From Candidatus Omnitrophota bacterium (GTDB lineage Bacteria; Omnitrophota; Gorgyraeia; Duberdicusellales; 4484-171), in the NCBI GenBank assembly GCA_014728785.1, contig WJKZ01000169.1, positions 1 to 8,221 of the forward strand: a DNA stretch of 8,221 nt, written 5' to 3'. Each line of letters opens with the position of its first letter. Position 1 is the stretch's first letter. Shown piece after piece: positions 1 to 6,467 of the stretch. The notes beneath the pieces were generated by a model. It saw only the letters and a list, made by a program, of their open reading frames with translations. It did no database searches and was not told the DNA's origin. The translations under genes were made by a program, and so were the position numbers.

Positions 1-1624
1 AATCCAGACCGTGCAAAGCTGCCTCGCTTCTGTATAATGAATTAAGATCTCTCACCCAGAGTTGTACCCCTTTGTGCTGAGGATAATCAAGCAGGTGCCA
101 ATCCAGACTTTCTTCGTGAGCCCATTCCCTCCATTGTCCGAACTCACTCCCCATAAACAAAAGCTTCTTTCCGGGATGACCATACATATATCCTAAAAAT
201 AAACGGGTGTTGGCAAGTTTGCGCCAATCGTCTCCCGGCATTTTTCCTGCCAGAGAACCTTTGCAGTGCACTACCTCATCATGAGAATTTACCAGTATAA
301 AATTTTCAGAAAAACTATACCAAAGACTGAAAGTTATCTCATCATGGTGGTATTTTCTGTAAACCGAATCATAAGAAAAATATCTTAAAGTATCATTCAT
401 CCAGCCCATATTCCATTTCATTCCAAATCCCAAGCCTCCTATATAGGTGGGTTTTGAAACCATAGGCCAGGCTGTGGATTCTTCGGCTATTGTCTGGACT
501 CCGGGATAGTTTTTATATACAACCTCATTAAATTTTTTTAAAAAATTTATAGACTCAAGATTCTCCCGTCCGCCGTATTCATTGGCTACCCATTCTCCCT
601 TTCTCCGGGAATAATCCAGGTAAAGCATAGAAGCCACAGCATCTACCCGCAAGCCGTCTAAATGGTATTTATCAAGCCAAAAAAGAGCATTGTTAGTCAG
701 AAACCCGCTTACTTCATTTCTGCCATGGTTAAAAATTTTGCTTTTCCAATCGGGATGATAGCCTTTACGCGGGTCGGAATGGCCGTAAAGATGGGTACCG
801 TCAAAATAAACCAAGCCATGCTCATCAGTAGGGAAATGCGAGGGAACCCAATCAAGTATAACTCCTATCCCTTCTCTGTGCATATGGTCTATGAAATACA
901 TAAAATCCTGGGGGGTGCCGTAGCGGCTAGTTGGAGAAAAATAACCTGTAACCTGATAACCCCAGGAACCATAGAAAGGGTGTTCCATAACCGGCAATAA
1001 TTCAATATGGGTAAAACCTGTCCTTTTTACATAATCCGCCAGTAAATGGGCAATCTGGCGATAATTCAGGAAACGGTTGCCTTCCTCAGGAATCCGTCTC
1101 CAGGAACCAAGATGTACTTCATAAATAGATAAAGGTTTTGAGAAAGGGTTTGTTTTCCTCCTCTGCTGCATCCACTTCTCATCCCGCCACTCATAATCTA
1201 AGTCCCAGACAATCGAAGCCGTTTTGGGAGAAACTTCTGCATAGAATCCGTAAGGATCACTCTTATCCACCTCATAACCATTATATTTCGAAACTATATG
1301 GTATTTGTAGGTATTGCCTTTTCCTATATCGGGGATAAATCCTTCCCACATGCCGGAGGAATCCCCCCTCACCTTCAATAAATTAGATGTTTTATCCCAT
1401 CCGTTAAAATCTCCTATAACCGAAACTCTCTCGGCATTAGGAGCCCAAAGTGAGAATTTAACCCCTTTTACACTTCCCAGGTTAAGAAAATGAGCCCCCA
1501 TCTTCTCATAAAGTTTAAAATGATTGCCTTCCCTGAAAAGATGGATATCGTAATCACTAAAATAAACCTTCTCGGAGTCTTCGTTTTTCAAAAAAGTATT
1601 ATTTGGTTTCTTAACCTGTGTCAT
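1..1624 (-). CDS. glgB: 1,4-alpha-glucan branching enzyme GlgB (partial, C-terminus beyond window)
   Basis: GlgB cuts an alpha-1,4-glucan chain and re-attaches it through an alpha-1,6 bond, making the branches of glycogen; it is a cytoplasmic GH13 enzyme. The minus-strand frame is open from the ATG at 1624 to the window edge and gives 541 residues. An N-terminal CBM48-like domain lies at about 35-125 ([17 protein letters not shown]). The TIM-barrel catalytic domain follows. The three GH13 carboxylates are visible: nucleophile D328 in GLRVDAV, acid/base E381 in TIAEES and D449 in VNSHDEV, with spacings of 53 and 68 residues, as in the E. coli enzyme (405, 458, 526). By that alignment the N-terminus is about 77 residues shorter than in E. 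coli, so the extra N1 module is missing, and roughly 100 C-terminal residues lie outside the window. The start is the first ATG after an in-frame TGA, but AGG directly abuts it, which is poor Shine-Dalgarno spacing. The identification is secure; the exact start is less so. Confidence 0.96.
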   Translation of the reverse strand, partial: MTQVKKPNNTFLKNEDSEKVYFSDYDIHLFREGNHFKLYEKMGAHFLNLGSVKGVKFSLWAPNAERVSVIGDFNGWDKTSNLLKVRGDSSGMWEGFIPDIGKGNTYKYHIVSKYNGYEVDKSDPYGFYAEVSPKTASIVWDLDYEWRDEKWMQQRRKTNPFSKPLSIYEVHLGSWRRIPEEGNRFLNYRQIAHLLADYVKRTGFTHIELLPVMEHPFYGSWGYQVTGYFSPTSRYGTPQDFMYFIDHMHREGIGVILDWVPSHFPTDEHGLVYFDGTHLYGHSDPRKGYHPDWKSKIFNHGRNEVSGFLTNNALFWLDKYHLDGLRVDAVASMLYLDYSRRKGEWVANEYGGRENLESINFLKKFNEVVYKNYPGVQTIAEESTAWPMVSKPTYIGGLGFGMKWNMGWMNDTLRYFSYDSVYRKYHHDEITFSLWYSFSENFILVNSHDEVVHCKGSLAGKMPGDDWRKLANTRLFLGYMYGHPGKKLLFMGSEFGQWREWAHEESLDWHLLDYPQHKGVQLWVRDLNSLYRSEAALHGLD

Positions 1625-1638
1625 CCTGCTAATAATAT

Positions 1639-1668
1639 AATATACGGCGGGCGTATCCGCCTTCCCAA
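1639..1668 (-). promoter_or_regulatory. Candidate sigma-70 promoter of glgB
   Basis: On the minus strand TTGGGA (1663-1668) lies 18 bp upstream of TATATT (1639-1644). These match the consensus at 4/6 and 5/6 positions. Transcription would begin near 1632, only about 8 nt before the glgB ATG at 1624. That agrees with the lack of a properly spaced ribosome binding site and suggests a nearly leaderless message. It is inferred from sequence alone; glgB could also be reached by read-through from treT. Confidence 0.4.
1646..1661. repeat. GC-rich inverted repeat inside the glgB promoter spacer
   Basis: On the minus strand GGCGG (1657-1661) and CCGCC (1646-1650) form a perfect 5-bp dyad around a 6-nt centre, ATACGC. 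It is a GC-rich island in an AT-rich gap and occupies almost exactly the interval between the proposed -35 and -10 of glgB. It could be a repressor or activator operator. It could equally be a copy of a dispersed GC-rich mini-repeat, which needs the rest of the genome to decide. Confidence 0.45.
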
Positions 1669-1785
1669 AACAAAACCAATTATATCACCTGAGTTTTTGA
1701 AAATCCAGCTAATAAAAACCGCTTGTTTTTGCTATTCTCCGGAAAGTCTGAATATATAATACACACCTTTTAAGGCTTTGTCTAT

Positions 1786-2997
1786 TTAGAGCTTGAGTAC
1801 AGAAATCATCATGGCAAGATAATCGCATAAATGGCGGGTTATTAAAAAATTTCTTCGGGTATATTCTTTGGCTTTTTCCCCCATACGGCGAGAAACTTCG
1901 GGGTTATTCAATAAATATCTTATACGGTAAGCACATCCTTCCACGGAATTAACCGTAAAACCAGTCTCTCCGTAAATAATCTGTACTGTTATTCCTCCGA
2001 CTGCCCCTCCTATAACGGGCTTTCCCTTCCACATCGCTTCGGCAACTGTTAAGCCGAAACCTTCCTTGGTTGATTTCTGCAGAACCACCGACGCGCTTCT
2101 CTGCAACGCATTTATCTCAATATTGGAATCGGGGGGCAGGTCAAGAATAAAAATATCTTTGTCTTTTGATGCTGCATCTTTTACCTGCTTTAAAACCTCT
2201 TCTCCCTCGGGATCATCGGTAGCGCTTCCGCCGGCTAAAACCAGGCAACAATCATTGTATTCCTTTACTATCCTATAAGCTTCTATTACCCCCAAAGGGT
2301 CTTTAAACCTGTCAAAACGGGAAACCTGAACTATCAGCGGCTTGTCCTTGGGAATATGGTATTTTTCTAAAACCGAATTTATTTCCTGCTGAGAAAGCTC
2401 TTTATTTTTGTCGCTCAACGGGTCAATGGAGGGATAAATTAAAAATTGAGGTATGTCGAGCTTCTGAGCAAAACTGGGCAGAGAAAATATAGCTCCGTCG
2501 TAACGGGATACATACTCCCGCAGGAATCTCCATACTCTTCTCTGAGGCCGGGAAATATCAATATGACAACGCCATATCCATTTTGATTTTTTCCTCTTTT
2601 TAGAAATTAAGGCTGCGGGCTGGGGATCATGGATTAGGACTAACTCTGAGGAAAAATCTATCTTTCGGGAATTTCTTTGATTAATTTTAGTGTATTCTTC
2701 GTACATCTGAGAAGTGATGGGATGGAACTGGCCCTGTAGAGCATTATGAAAACCTTTGGTAGTCTGATAAAATAATGGGCTTCCCTCTATTATCTCCCAA
2801 CGTGTATCTATTCCCAGTTCATTGAACAGGGGAATATGCCTGTGCAGCATCTCAGCTACTCCTCCGCCTAAACGGGTTGAATTTATATGCAAAAGGGATC
2901 TTTTTTTCAGCCTCTCTGCAAGCTTATACAGTAAATCTAAGGTACCCGGCGGAGCAATATTCCGATAAGACTCTAAAGTTTTTTTATGCTTAATCAT
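1786..2997 (-). CDS. treT: Trehalose glycosyltransferring synthase TreT (GT4 family)
   Basis: TreT enzymes reversibly join the glucose of an NDP-glucose to free glucose to give trehalose, in the cytoplasm. From the ATG at 2997 the protein has 403 residues, close to the roughly 400 usual for archaeal and Thermotoga-type TreT. A GT-B fold is supported by an N-terminal acceptor-side loop with LGGGVAEML at 43-51, the segment WRCHIDIS at 142-149, the nucleotide-binding QVSRFDRFKDP at 224-234, and the GT4 EX7E motif, E312 and E320 in EGFGLTVAEAMWKGKP. I chose 2997 rather than the upstream in-frame ATG at 3018: the 2997 ATG overlaps the TGA of the DUF5752 gene as ATGA and follows an AAGGA ribosome binding site, while 3018 has none. 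The overlap implies translational coupling. A related retaining trehalose phosphorylase activity cannot be excluded from sequence alone, but those proteins are usually much longer. Confidence 0.88.
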   Translation of the reverse strand: MIKHKKTLESYRNIAPPGTLDLLYKLAERLKKRSLLHINSTRLGGGVAEMLHRHIPLFNELGIDTRWEIIEGSPLFYQTTKGFHNALQGQFHPITSQMYEEYTKINQRNSRKIDFSSELVLIHDPQPAALISKKRKKSKWIWRCHIDISRPQRRVWRFLREYVSRYDGAIFSLPSFAQKLDIPQFLIYPSIDPLSDKNKELSQQEINSVLEKYHIPKDKPLIVQVSRFDRFKDPLGVIEAYRIVKEYNDCCLVLAGGSATDDPEGEEVLKQVKDAASKDKDIFILDLPPDSNIEINALQRSASVVLQKSTKEGFGLTVAEAMWKGKPVIGGAVGGITVQIIYGETGFTVNSVEGCAYRIRYLLNNPEVSRRMGEKAKEYTRRNFLITRHLCDYLAMMISVLKL

Positions 2998-3638
2998 TTC
3001 CTTAACTCTTGTTCGCATAACTGGAGAATTTTCTGACGCAATCCTTCAAGGCTGTACATGTAAGCATCTATTTTTTCAATGTTTCCAGCCAGCTCTTTTC
3101 TCCCTAAAATATCTTCCAGCCATATGGAAAAATCACTTTTTCTTCTCCTAACTCTCAGCCTGGCTTCAAAAATGTGGTTGTAAATAGCACTAGCATCTAT
3201 CAGACGTAAAGCATCCCTGAGCTGCTTAAGGTTTTGAACCGTAACTCCGGTAGGGACTTCTATAATCCTTGATTTCATAAAATAAAAAGGTTGGCCGTAA
3301 ACCACAAAAGATATATTTTTGGTTTCCGAAAGATGACTATCGATAATTTCCATCAATTCCGACCTTATATCTTCCAGATTTTTATCTCCCCACGGCGTTA
3401 CTACTGCGAGCTTTTCCCCTAAAACCCTGTCCCGTACCTGTATTGCCGCCCAATTAGCAAAATCATTAGGGTAAGGTCCGGCTATATAATAATGCCTTAA
3501 AAAATAACTGTGGGTATGGTAATAGATGGAGTCTGAAGGAACCTCTTCTATCATCTCCAGGAGCTTCATCTCATCTGCTGCCTGTTTTCCTAAAAGTTCC
3601 TTTATCTCAATACAGCCCTTAAAAGTGAATTCTTCCAT
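2994..3638 (-). CDS. DUF5752 family protein, translationally coupled to treT
   Basis: This 214-residue protein matches my recollection of the uncharacterised DUF5752 family, which is often found beside TreT-like glycosyltransferases; no activity is known to me. It has no signal peptide or membrane segment, so it is probably cytoplasmic. The sequence contains an internal duplication. Residues 37-80 (SIYYH, then LRH, PNDFANW and LGEKLA) resemble residues 150-187 (SAIYNH, then ARLR, KSDFSIW and LGRKELA), aligning Y39/Y153, H41/H155, D59-F60/D169-F170, W63/W173 and L73-G74/L178-G179. The regions between and after are predominantly charged and helix-like. Its stop codon overlaps the treT ATG by 4 nt, so the two proteins are likely made in fixed ratio; a partner or regulator of TreT is an inference. 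The start ATG has only a distant GAGG, about 13 nt upstream, so initiation may be weak. Confidence 0.82.
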   Translation of the reverse strand: MEEFTFKGCIEIKELLGKQAADEMKLLEMIEEVPSDSIYYHTHSYFLRHYYIAGPYPNDFANWAAIQVRDRVLGEKLAVVTPWGDKNLEDIRSELMEIIDSHLSETKNISFVVYGQPFYFMKSRIIEVPTGVTVQNLKQLRDALRLIDASAIYNHIFEARLRVRRRKSDFSIWLEDILGRKELAGNIEKIDAYMYSLEGLRQKILQLCEQELRK

Positions 3639-3686
3639 ATCTTATACTCTGCCTCAAATTAATTTCGGCCTTGATACACCTGTTCT

Positions 3687-3714
3687 ATTATATAAAATAA
3701 AAATACTTTTCCAA
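3687..3714 (-). promoter_or_regulatory. Candidate sigma-70 promoter for the DUF5752-treT unit
   Basis: On the minus strand TTGGAA (3709-3714, 4/6 consensus) is followed after 16 bp by a perfect TATAAT (3687-3692). Transcription would start near 3680, leaving a leader of about 42 nt before the DUF5752 ATG. The -35 begins 3 bp after the glgP stop codon, so the promoter uses almost the whole 79-bp gap. No hairpin plus T-run terminator is visible after glgP, so read-through from glgP could add to this promoter. Confidence 0.6.
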
Positions 3715-3717
3715 GCG

Positions 3718-6195
3718 CTATTTATAATCTATATTCCAGATATCTTTTGCGTATTCCCTGATGGTCCTGTCACTGGAAAAGTTACCGCTTCTGGAAGTGT
3801 TGATAATAGATTTCTCTGTCCACCACTCTGAATCCAGATAGTGTCTGGAAATCTCTTCCTGCATATTAAAATAAGCATCGAAATCTGCACACACCATAAA
3901 AGGGTCGCTCTCAAGAGAATCAAGAATGGGTTTAAATAAACCCTGATTGCGGGGCGAAAGGAAATCTTTGCGGATTAAAGAAAATATTTCCCTGAGCATA
4001 TTTGACTTCTCTATATATTCTGTCGGACTATAACCCCTCTCTTTGATGCTTTTTACCTCATCGGCTCTCAAGCCGAAGATAAAAATATTCTCATCTCCCA
4101 GGAACTGTTTCATCTCTATGTTGGCTCCGTCTAAAGTGCCTATAGTAAGAGCTCCGTTGAGCATAAATTTCATATTGCCTGTGCCCGAGGCTTCCGTACC
4201 TGCCAGAGAAATCTGTTCCGACAGGTCACTGGCCGGGAATATTTTTTCTGCTAAAGATACACGGTAATTGGGCAGGAATATTACTTTTACCTTCTCCCTC
4301 GCTACTTTATCCCGGTTTATTACATCGGCTATGCTGTTTATAAATTTAATCACCAGCTTGGCCATATAGTAGCCGGGAGCAGCTTTGCCTCCCATTATAA
4401 AGGTACGGGGACATATAAATCTTTGCGGATCATTCTTTATTTTTAAATACTGTGACAACATATAAAAACCGAAAAGTAACTGCCTTTTATATTCGTGCAT
4501 GCGTTTAACCTGGACGTCGAATAAAGACTGAGAGTCAACCAGAACATTATTAGTCTTATAAATATACTGAGCCAGGGTTTTTTTGTTATTTTCTTTTATC
4601 TCTTTCCACCTCCGCCTAAACCCTTTATCGTTCAAAAAAGAATGTAGCTTTTCCAGATGACTTAAATCAGTTACCCAATTATCTCCTATAGCTTTGGTTA
4701 TAAGTCCGGATAGCTCGGGGTTTGCTTTCAACAACCATCGTCTCTGGGTTATACCGTTGGTTTTGTTATTAAATTTCTGGGGATAAAACTCGTGGAAATC
4801 TCTAAATATAACTTCTCTTAATAATTTTGAATGAAGCTCCGATACTCCGTTTACCGAAAAACTTCCCACAATGCAAAGATTGGCCATTCTCACTCTTTTG
4901 GAAGAACCTTCCTCGACCAGAGACATGCGCCTGATTTTATCCAAATCGCCGGGATACTTTTCCGATACCTCCTCCAGAAACCTGGCGTTTATTTCATAGA
5001 TTATCTGCAGATGCCTGGGTAATATCTTTTCCATAAGAAGGACGGACCAGCACTCAAGAGCCTCCGGCATCAGGGTGTGGTTCGTATAGGCAAAGATACG
5101 GCGGCTTATATCCCAGGCCTGGTGCCAATCAAGACGGTGATCATCGAGAAGAATACGCATCAGCTCCACAATCGCTAAAGAAGGGTGGGTGTCATTCAAC
5201 TGTATGCAAATCTTCTCGGGTAAATCACGTATGTCGGAATTGTCGGCTACGAATCTTCTCATTAAGTCCGCAATTGAAGCCGCAGTAAAAAAATACTCCT
5301 GTTTAAGCCGAAGCTCTCTTCCTTCCCTTATGTTGTCGTTGGGATAAAGAACTTTGGAGATATTCTCAGAAAATATTTTTTTATAAACAGCCTGCTCGTA
5401 GTCTCCATGATTAAAGTAGTCCAGATCGAAATCCTCTGTACTGTTTGCCGACCATAAACGTAAAGTATTAACTACGTCGTTTTTATAACCGGGTACGGGT
5501 AAATCGTAAGGAACGGCTAAGACGTCTTCGGTATCAACCCATTTTTTATACCTGCGGCCTCTTTTGTCAGTTAAAGTAACAGTCCTTCCGTAAAAACGAA
5601 CTTTAACGGTATATTCTGGCCGGCGAAACTCCCAGGGGTTACCTAATCTCAGCCATTCATCGGGTAACTCTACCTGATAACCATCTTCTATTTTCTGGTG
5701 AAAAATTCCATAATCATAGCGTATACCGTAACCATGGGCAGGTATTCTCAAGGTTGCCATAGAATCCAAAAAGCAGGCTGCCAGTCTACCCAATCCTCCG
5801 TTACCAAGGCCAGCGTCCATCTCCTGCTCTCTTATCTCCTCCAGGCTATAGCCGGCTTCCGACAAAACTTTCGGGACCTTTGACTCAAGACCCAGATTAA
5901 AAATATTATTACCCAGCAGCCTGCCTATAAGGAACTCAAGAGAGAAGTAGTAGATTCTCCTTACATTGTTCTTATGGTACTTCTGCTGAGTTCTTATCCA
6001 TCTCTGAACAATCCTGTCGCGTACAGAAGTAGATAAAGCCAGAAAGGCATCATGAAGTGTAGCACTATAACGGTCTTTAGCCAGGGTATACTTAAGATGG
6101 GCGAAAAAGGAAGACTTTATACCCTCTTTGCTCGTGTCACGAAACAATTGAGGCCATTTAGTACGACTTTCAGCTATCTTGGTCTTATTTTTCAT
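3718..6195 (-). CDS. glgP: Glycogen/starch/alpha-glucan phosphorylase GlgP
   Basis: GlgP uses inorganic phosphate to release alpha-glucose-1-phosphate from the non-reducing ends of glycogen in the cytoplasm, with pyridoxal phosphate as cofactor. The 825-residue product is full length for the GT35 family (E. coli GlgP is about 815). The PLP-binding signature EASGTGNMKFMLNG is intact at 668-681, with the Schiff-base lysine at K676, followed by TIGTLDGANIEM. Other family landmarks are YYFSLEFLIGR near 82-92, GLGNGGLGRLAACF at 129-142, the QLNDTHP segment near 332-338, the VKRMHEYKRQ segment near 563-572, and GGKAAPGYYMAK near 602-613. The ATG at 6195 follows AAGGTG with a 10-nt gap, a good ribosome binding site. 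The gene opens the minus-strand cluster glgP, DUF5752, treT, glgB, supplying sugar phosphate that can feed glycolysis or, through an NDP-glucose, trehalose. Substrate preference (glycogen or maltodextrin) cannot be read from the sequence. Confidence 0.97.
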   Translation of the reverse strand: MKNKTKIAESRTKWPQLFRDTSKEGIKSSFFAHLKYTLAKDRYSATLHDAFLALSTSVRDRIVQRWIRTQQKYHKNNVRRIYYFSLEFLIGRLLGNNIFNLGLESKVPKVLSEAGYSLEEIREQEMDAGLGNGGLGRLAACFLDSMATLRIPAHGYGIRYDYGIFHQKIEDGYQVELPDEWLRLGNPWEFRRPEYTVKVRFYGRTVTLTDKRGRRYKKWVDTEDVLAVPYDLPVPGYKNDVVNTLRLWSANSTEDFDLDYFNHGDYEQAVYKKIFSENISKVLYPNDNIREGRELRLKQEYFFTAASIADLMRRFVADNSDIRDLPEKICIQLNDTHPSLAIVELMRILLDDHRLDWHQAWDISRRIFAYTNHTLMPEALECWSVLLMEKILPRHLQIIYEINARFLEEVSEKYPGDLDKIRRMSLVEEGSSKRVRMANLCIVGSFSVNGVSELHSKLLREVIFRDFHEFYPQKFNNKTNGITQRRWLLKANPELSGLITKAIGDNWVTDLSHLEKLHSFLNDKGFRRRWKEIKENNKKTLAQYIYKTNNVLVDSQSLFDVQVKRMHEYKRQLLFGFYMLSQYLKIKNDPQRFICPRTFIMGGKAAPGYYMAKLVIKFINSIADVINRDKVAREKVKVIFLPNYRVSLAEKIFPASDLSEQISLAGTEASGTGNMKFMLNGALTIGTLDGANIEMKQFLGDENIFIFGLRADEVKSIKERGYSPTEYIEKSNMLREIFSLIRKDFLSPRNQGLFKPILDSLESDPFMVCADFDAYFNMQEEISRHYLDSEWWTEKSIINTSRSGNFSSDRTIREYAKDIWNIDYK

Positions 6196-6205
6196 TTTAT
6201 TCTCG

Positions 6206-6245
6206 CACCTTAATGCTTAAACTTTTTTAAGCTGGTTTTTTAAGG
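6206..6245 (-). promoter_or_regulatory. glgP ribosome binding site with a potential anti-Shine-Dalgarno stem
   Basis: The glgP Shine-Dalgarno AAGGTG occupies 6206-6211, 10 nt before the ATG. The overlapping TTAAGG (6208-6213) is perfectly complementary to an upstream CCTTAA (6240-6245), and one more G-U pair can extend the stem. The perfect 7-bp inverted repeat GCTTAAA/TTTAAGC (6215-6232) lies between the two arms and would stack inside the closed form. The structure would hide the ribosome binding site, as in an RNA thermometer or a translational switch. Complementarity is seen; function is inferred. Confidence 0.4.
6215..6232. repeat. Perfect inverted repeat upstream of glgP
   Basis: GCTTAAA (6215-6221) and TTTAAGC (6226-6232) are exact reverse complements separated by CTTT. 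The dyad sits about 20 bp before the glgP ATG. It is not a classical terminator in either direction, because neither arm is GC-rich and no adjacent unbroken T-run follows. It may act as a DNA operator or as an RNA hairpin next to the ribosome binding site. Confidence 0.55.
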
Positions 6246-6361
6246 CCTTATTCTTTTGCCCAAAAGTAAGAACATTTTTAAAAAGTATCTCTTATGAGCC
6301 GCTTTACACATCTGAAGAAATGCAGGCCAGGGGAACCATGGCTGCTACTTAAATCTTAATT

Positions 6362-6389
6362 AATATACCCCTTTTTAATTCTTTGTCAA
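6362..6389 (-). promoter_or_regulatory. Strong sigma-70 promoter of glgP
   Basis: On the minus strand a perfect TTGACA (6384-6389) is followed after 16 bp by TATATT (6362-6367, 5/6 consensus), with a start expected near 6355. It is the best -35 box seen in the window. It lies 167 bp upstream of the glgP ATG, so it implies a long untranslated leader. No competing open reading frame lies between it and glgP. Confidence 0.65.
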
Positions 6390-6391
6390 TC

Positions 6392-6409
6392 GCCGGATGA
6401 GCCGGATAA
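6392..6409. repeat. Tandem 9-bp direct repeat abutting the glgP -35
   Basis: GCCGGATGA (6392-6400) and GCCGGATAA (6401-6409) are tandem copies differing at one base. Read on the minus strand, the repeat ends 2 bp upstream of the glgP TTGACA, where a class II activator or an UP-element-binding regulator would sit. It also lies upstream of the divergent PhoH-type gene, so one protein could control both. It is GC-rich against an AT-rich background. Confidence 0.5.
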
Positions 6410-6419
6410 AAAGGAAATC

Positions 6420-6448
6420 TTGTATTGCGGTATTTTTTATATTAAGAT
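6420..6448 (+). promoter_or_regulatory. Weak candidate promoter for the PIN-PhoH gene
   Basis: TTGTAT (6420-6425) and TAAGAT (6443-6448) are 17 bp apart but match the consensus at only 3/6 and 4/6. An alternative -10, TATATT at 6438-6443, is better but has no matching -35. A third option, TTGTCA at 6383-6388, overlaps the divergent glgP -35. A promoter must lie somewhere in this region; which one is used is uncertain. Confidence 0.25.
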
Positions 6449-6456
6449 AAGTTTAG

Positions 6457-6463
6457 AAAGGAG
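6457..6463 (+). promoter_or_regulatory. Ribosome binding site of the PIN-PhoH gene (fixes the start)
   Basis: AAAGGAG sits 4 nt before the ATG at 6468. This is the strongest Shine-Dalgarno sequence in the window. It decides in favour of the ATG at 6468 over the in-frame TTG at 6420, which has no ribosome binding site and would add a 16-residue tail unlike the family. Confidence 0.85.
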
Positions 6464-6467
6464 TATT

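Larger units (their letters stand above)
6196..6355 (-). other. Long dyad-rich 5' leader of glgP, possible cis-regulatory RNA
   Basis: If the consensus promoter at 6362-6389 is used, the glgP message has about 160 nt before its ATG, long for a single gene. On the minus strand it can form, in order: a bulged hairpin with a GCAG/CTGC base and CCA/TGG top (6322-6345); CATTT-CTTC-AGATG (6309-6322); a palindrome TTTTTAAAAA (6275-6284); CTTTT-GGGC-AAAAG (6253-6266); the palindrome TAAGGCCTTA (6241-6250); and GCTTAAA-AAAG-TTTAAGC (6215-6232), just before the ribosome binding site. I do not recognise any known riboswitch class in it. AT-rich leaders make short dyads by chance, so the regulatory role is a hypothesis. 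Confidence 0.4.

Noticed and set aside
530..548. A T6A7 tract in glgB (minus strand) containing an in-frame T-TTA-AAA slippery heptamer, a possible -1 frameshift site.
   Set aside because: The -1 frame soon reaches a stop and would remove two of the three catalytic residues. The local base composition explains the tract, and the zero frame continues as a normal GlgB.
662..1000. A plus-strand open frame of 112 codons.
   Set aside because: It lies fully antisense to the conserved catalytic region of glgB, has no ribosome binding site and no recognisable domain.
1690..1740. AAAAAC/GTTTTT dyad downstream of treT as a terminator.
   Set aside because: The stem is six A-T-rich pairs with one G-C and no following T-run on the treT strand; too weak to call.
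1490..1759. A plus-strand open frame of 89 codons spanning the glgB start and the gap upstream.
   Set aside because: Antisense to the glgB N-terminus and the proposed promoter; no ribosome binding site, and its composition is not protein-like.
2998..3018. A 7-residue N-terminal extension of TreT from the upstream ATG at 3018.
   Set aside because: No ribosome binding site precedes it, whereas the ATG at 2997 has AAGGA and the ATGA overlap.
6322..6345. The segment around GGGGAACCA looked at first like part of a ydaO (c-di-AMP), cobalamin or SAM riboswitch.
   Set aside because: On neither strand do the surrounding conserved blocks of those classes appear, so no known class is called.
6420..6467. 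A 16-residue N-terminal extension of the PIN-PhoH protein from a TTG at 6420.
   Set aside because: It would place the strong AAAGGAG ribosome binding site inside the coding region, and the extension does not resemble family N-termini.
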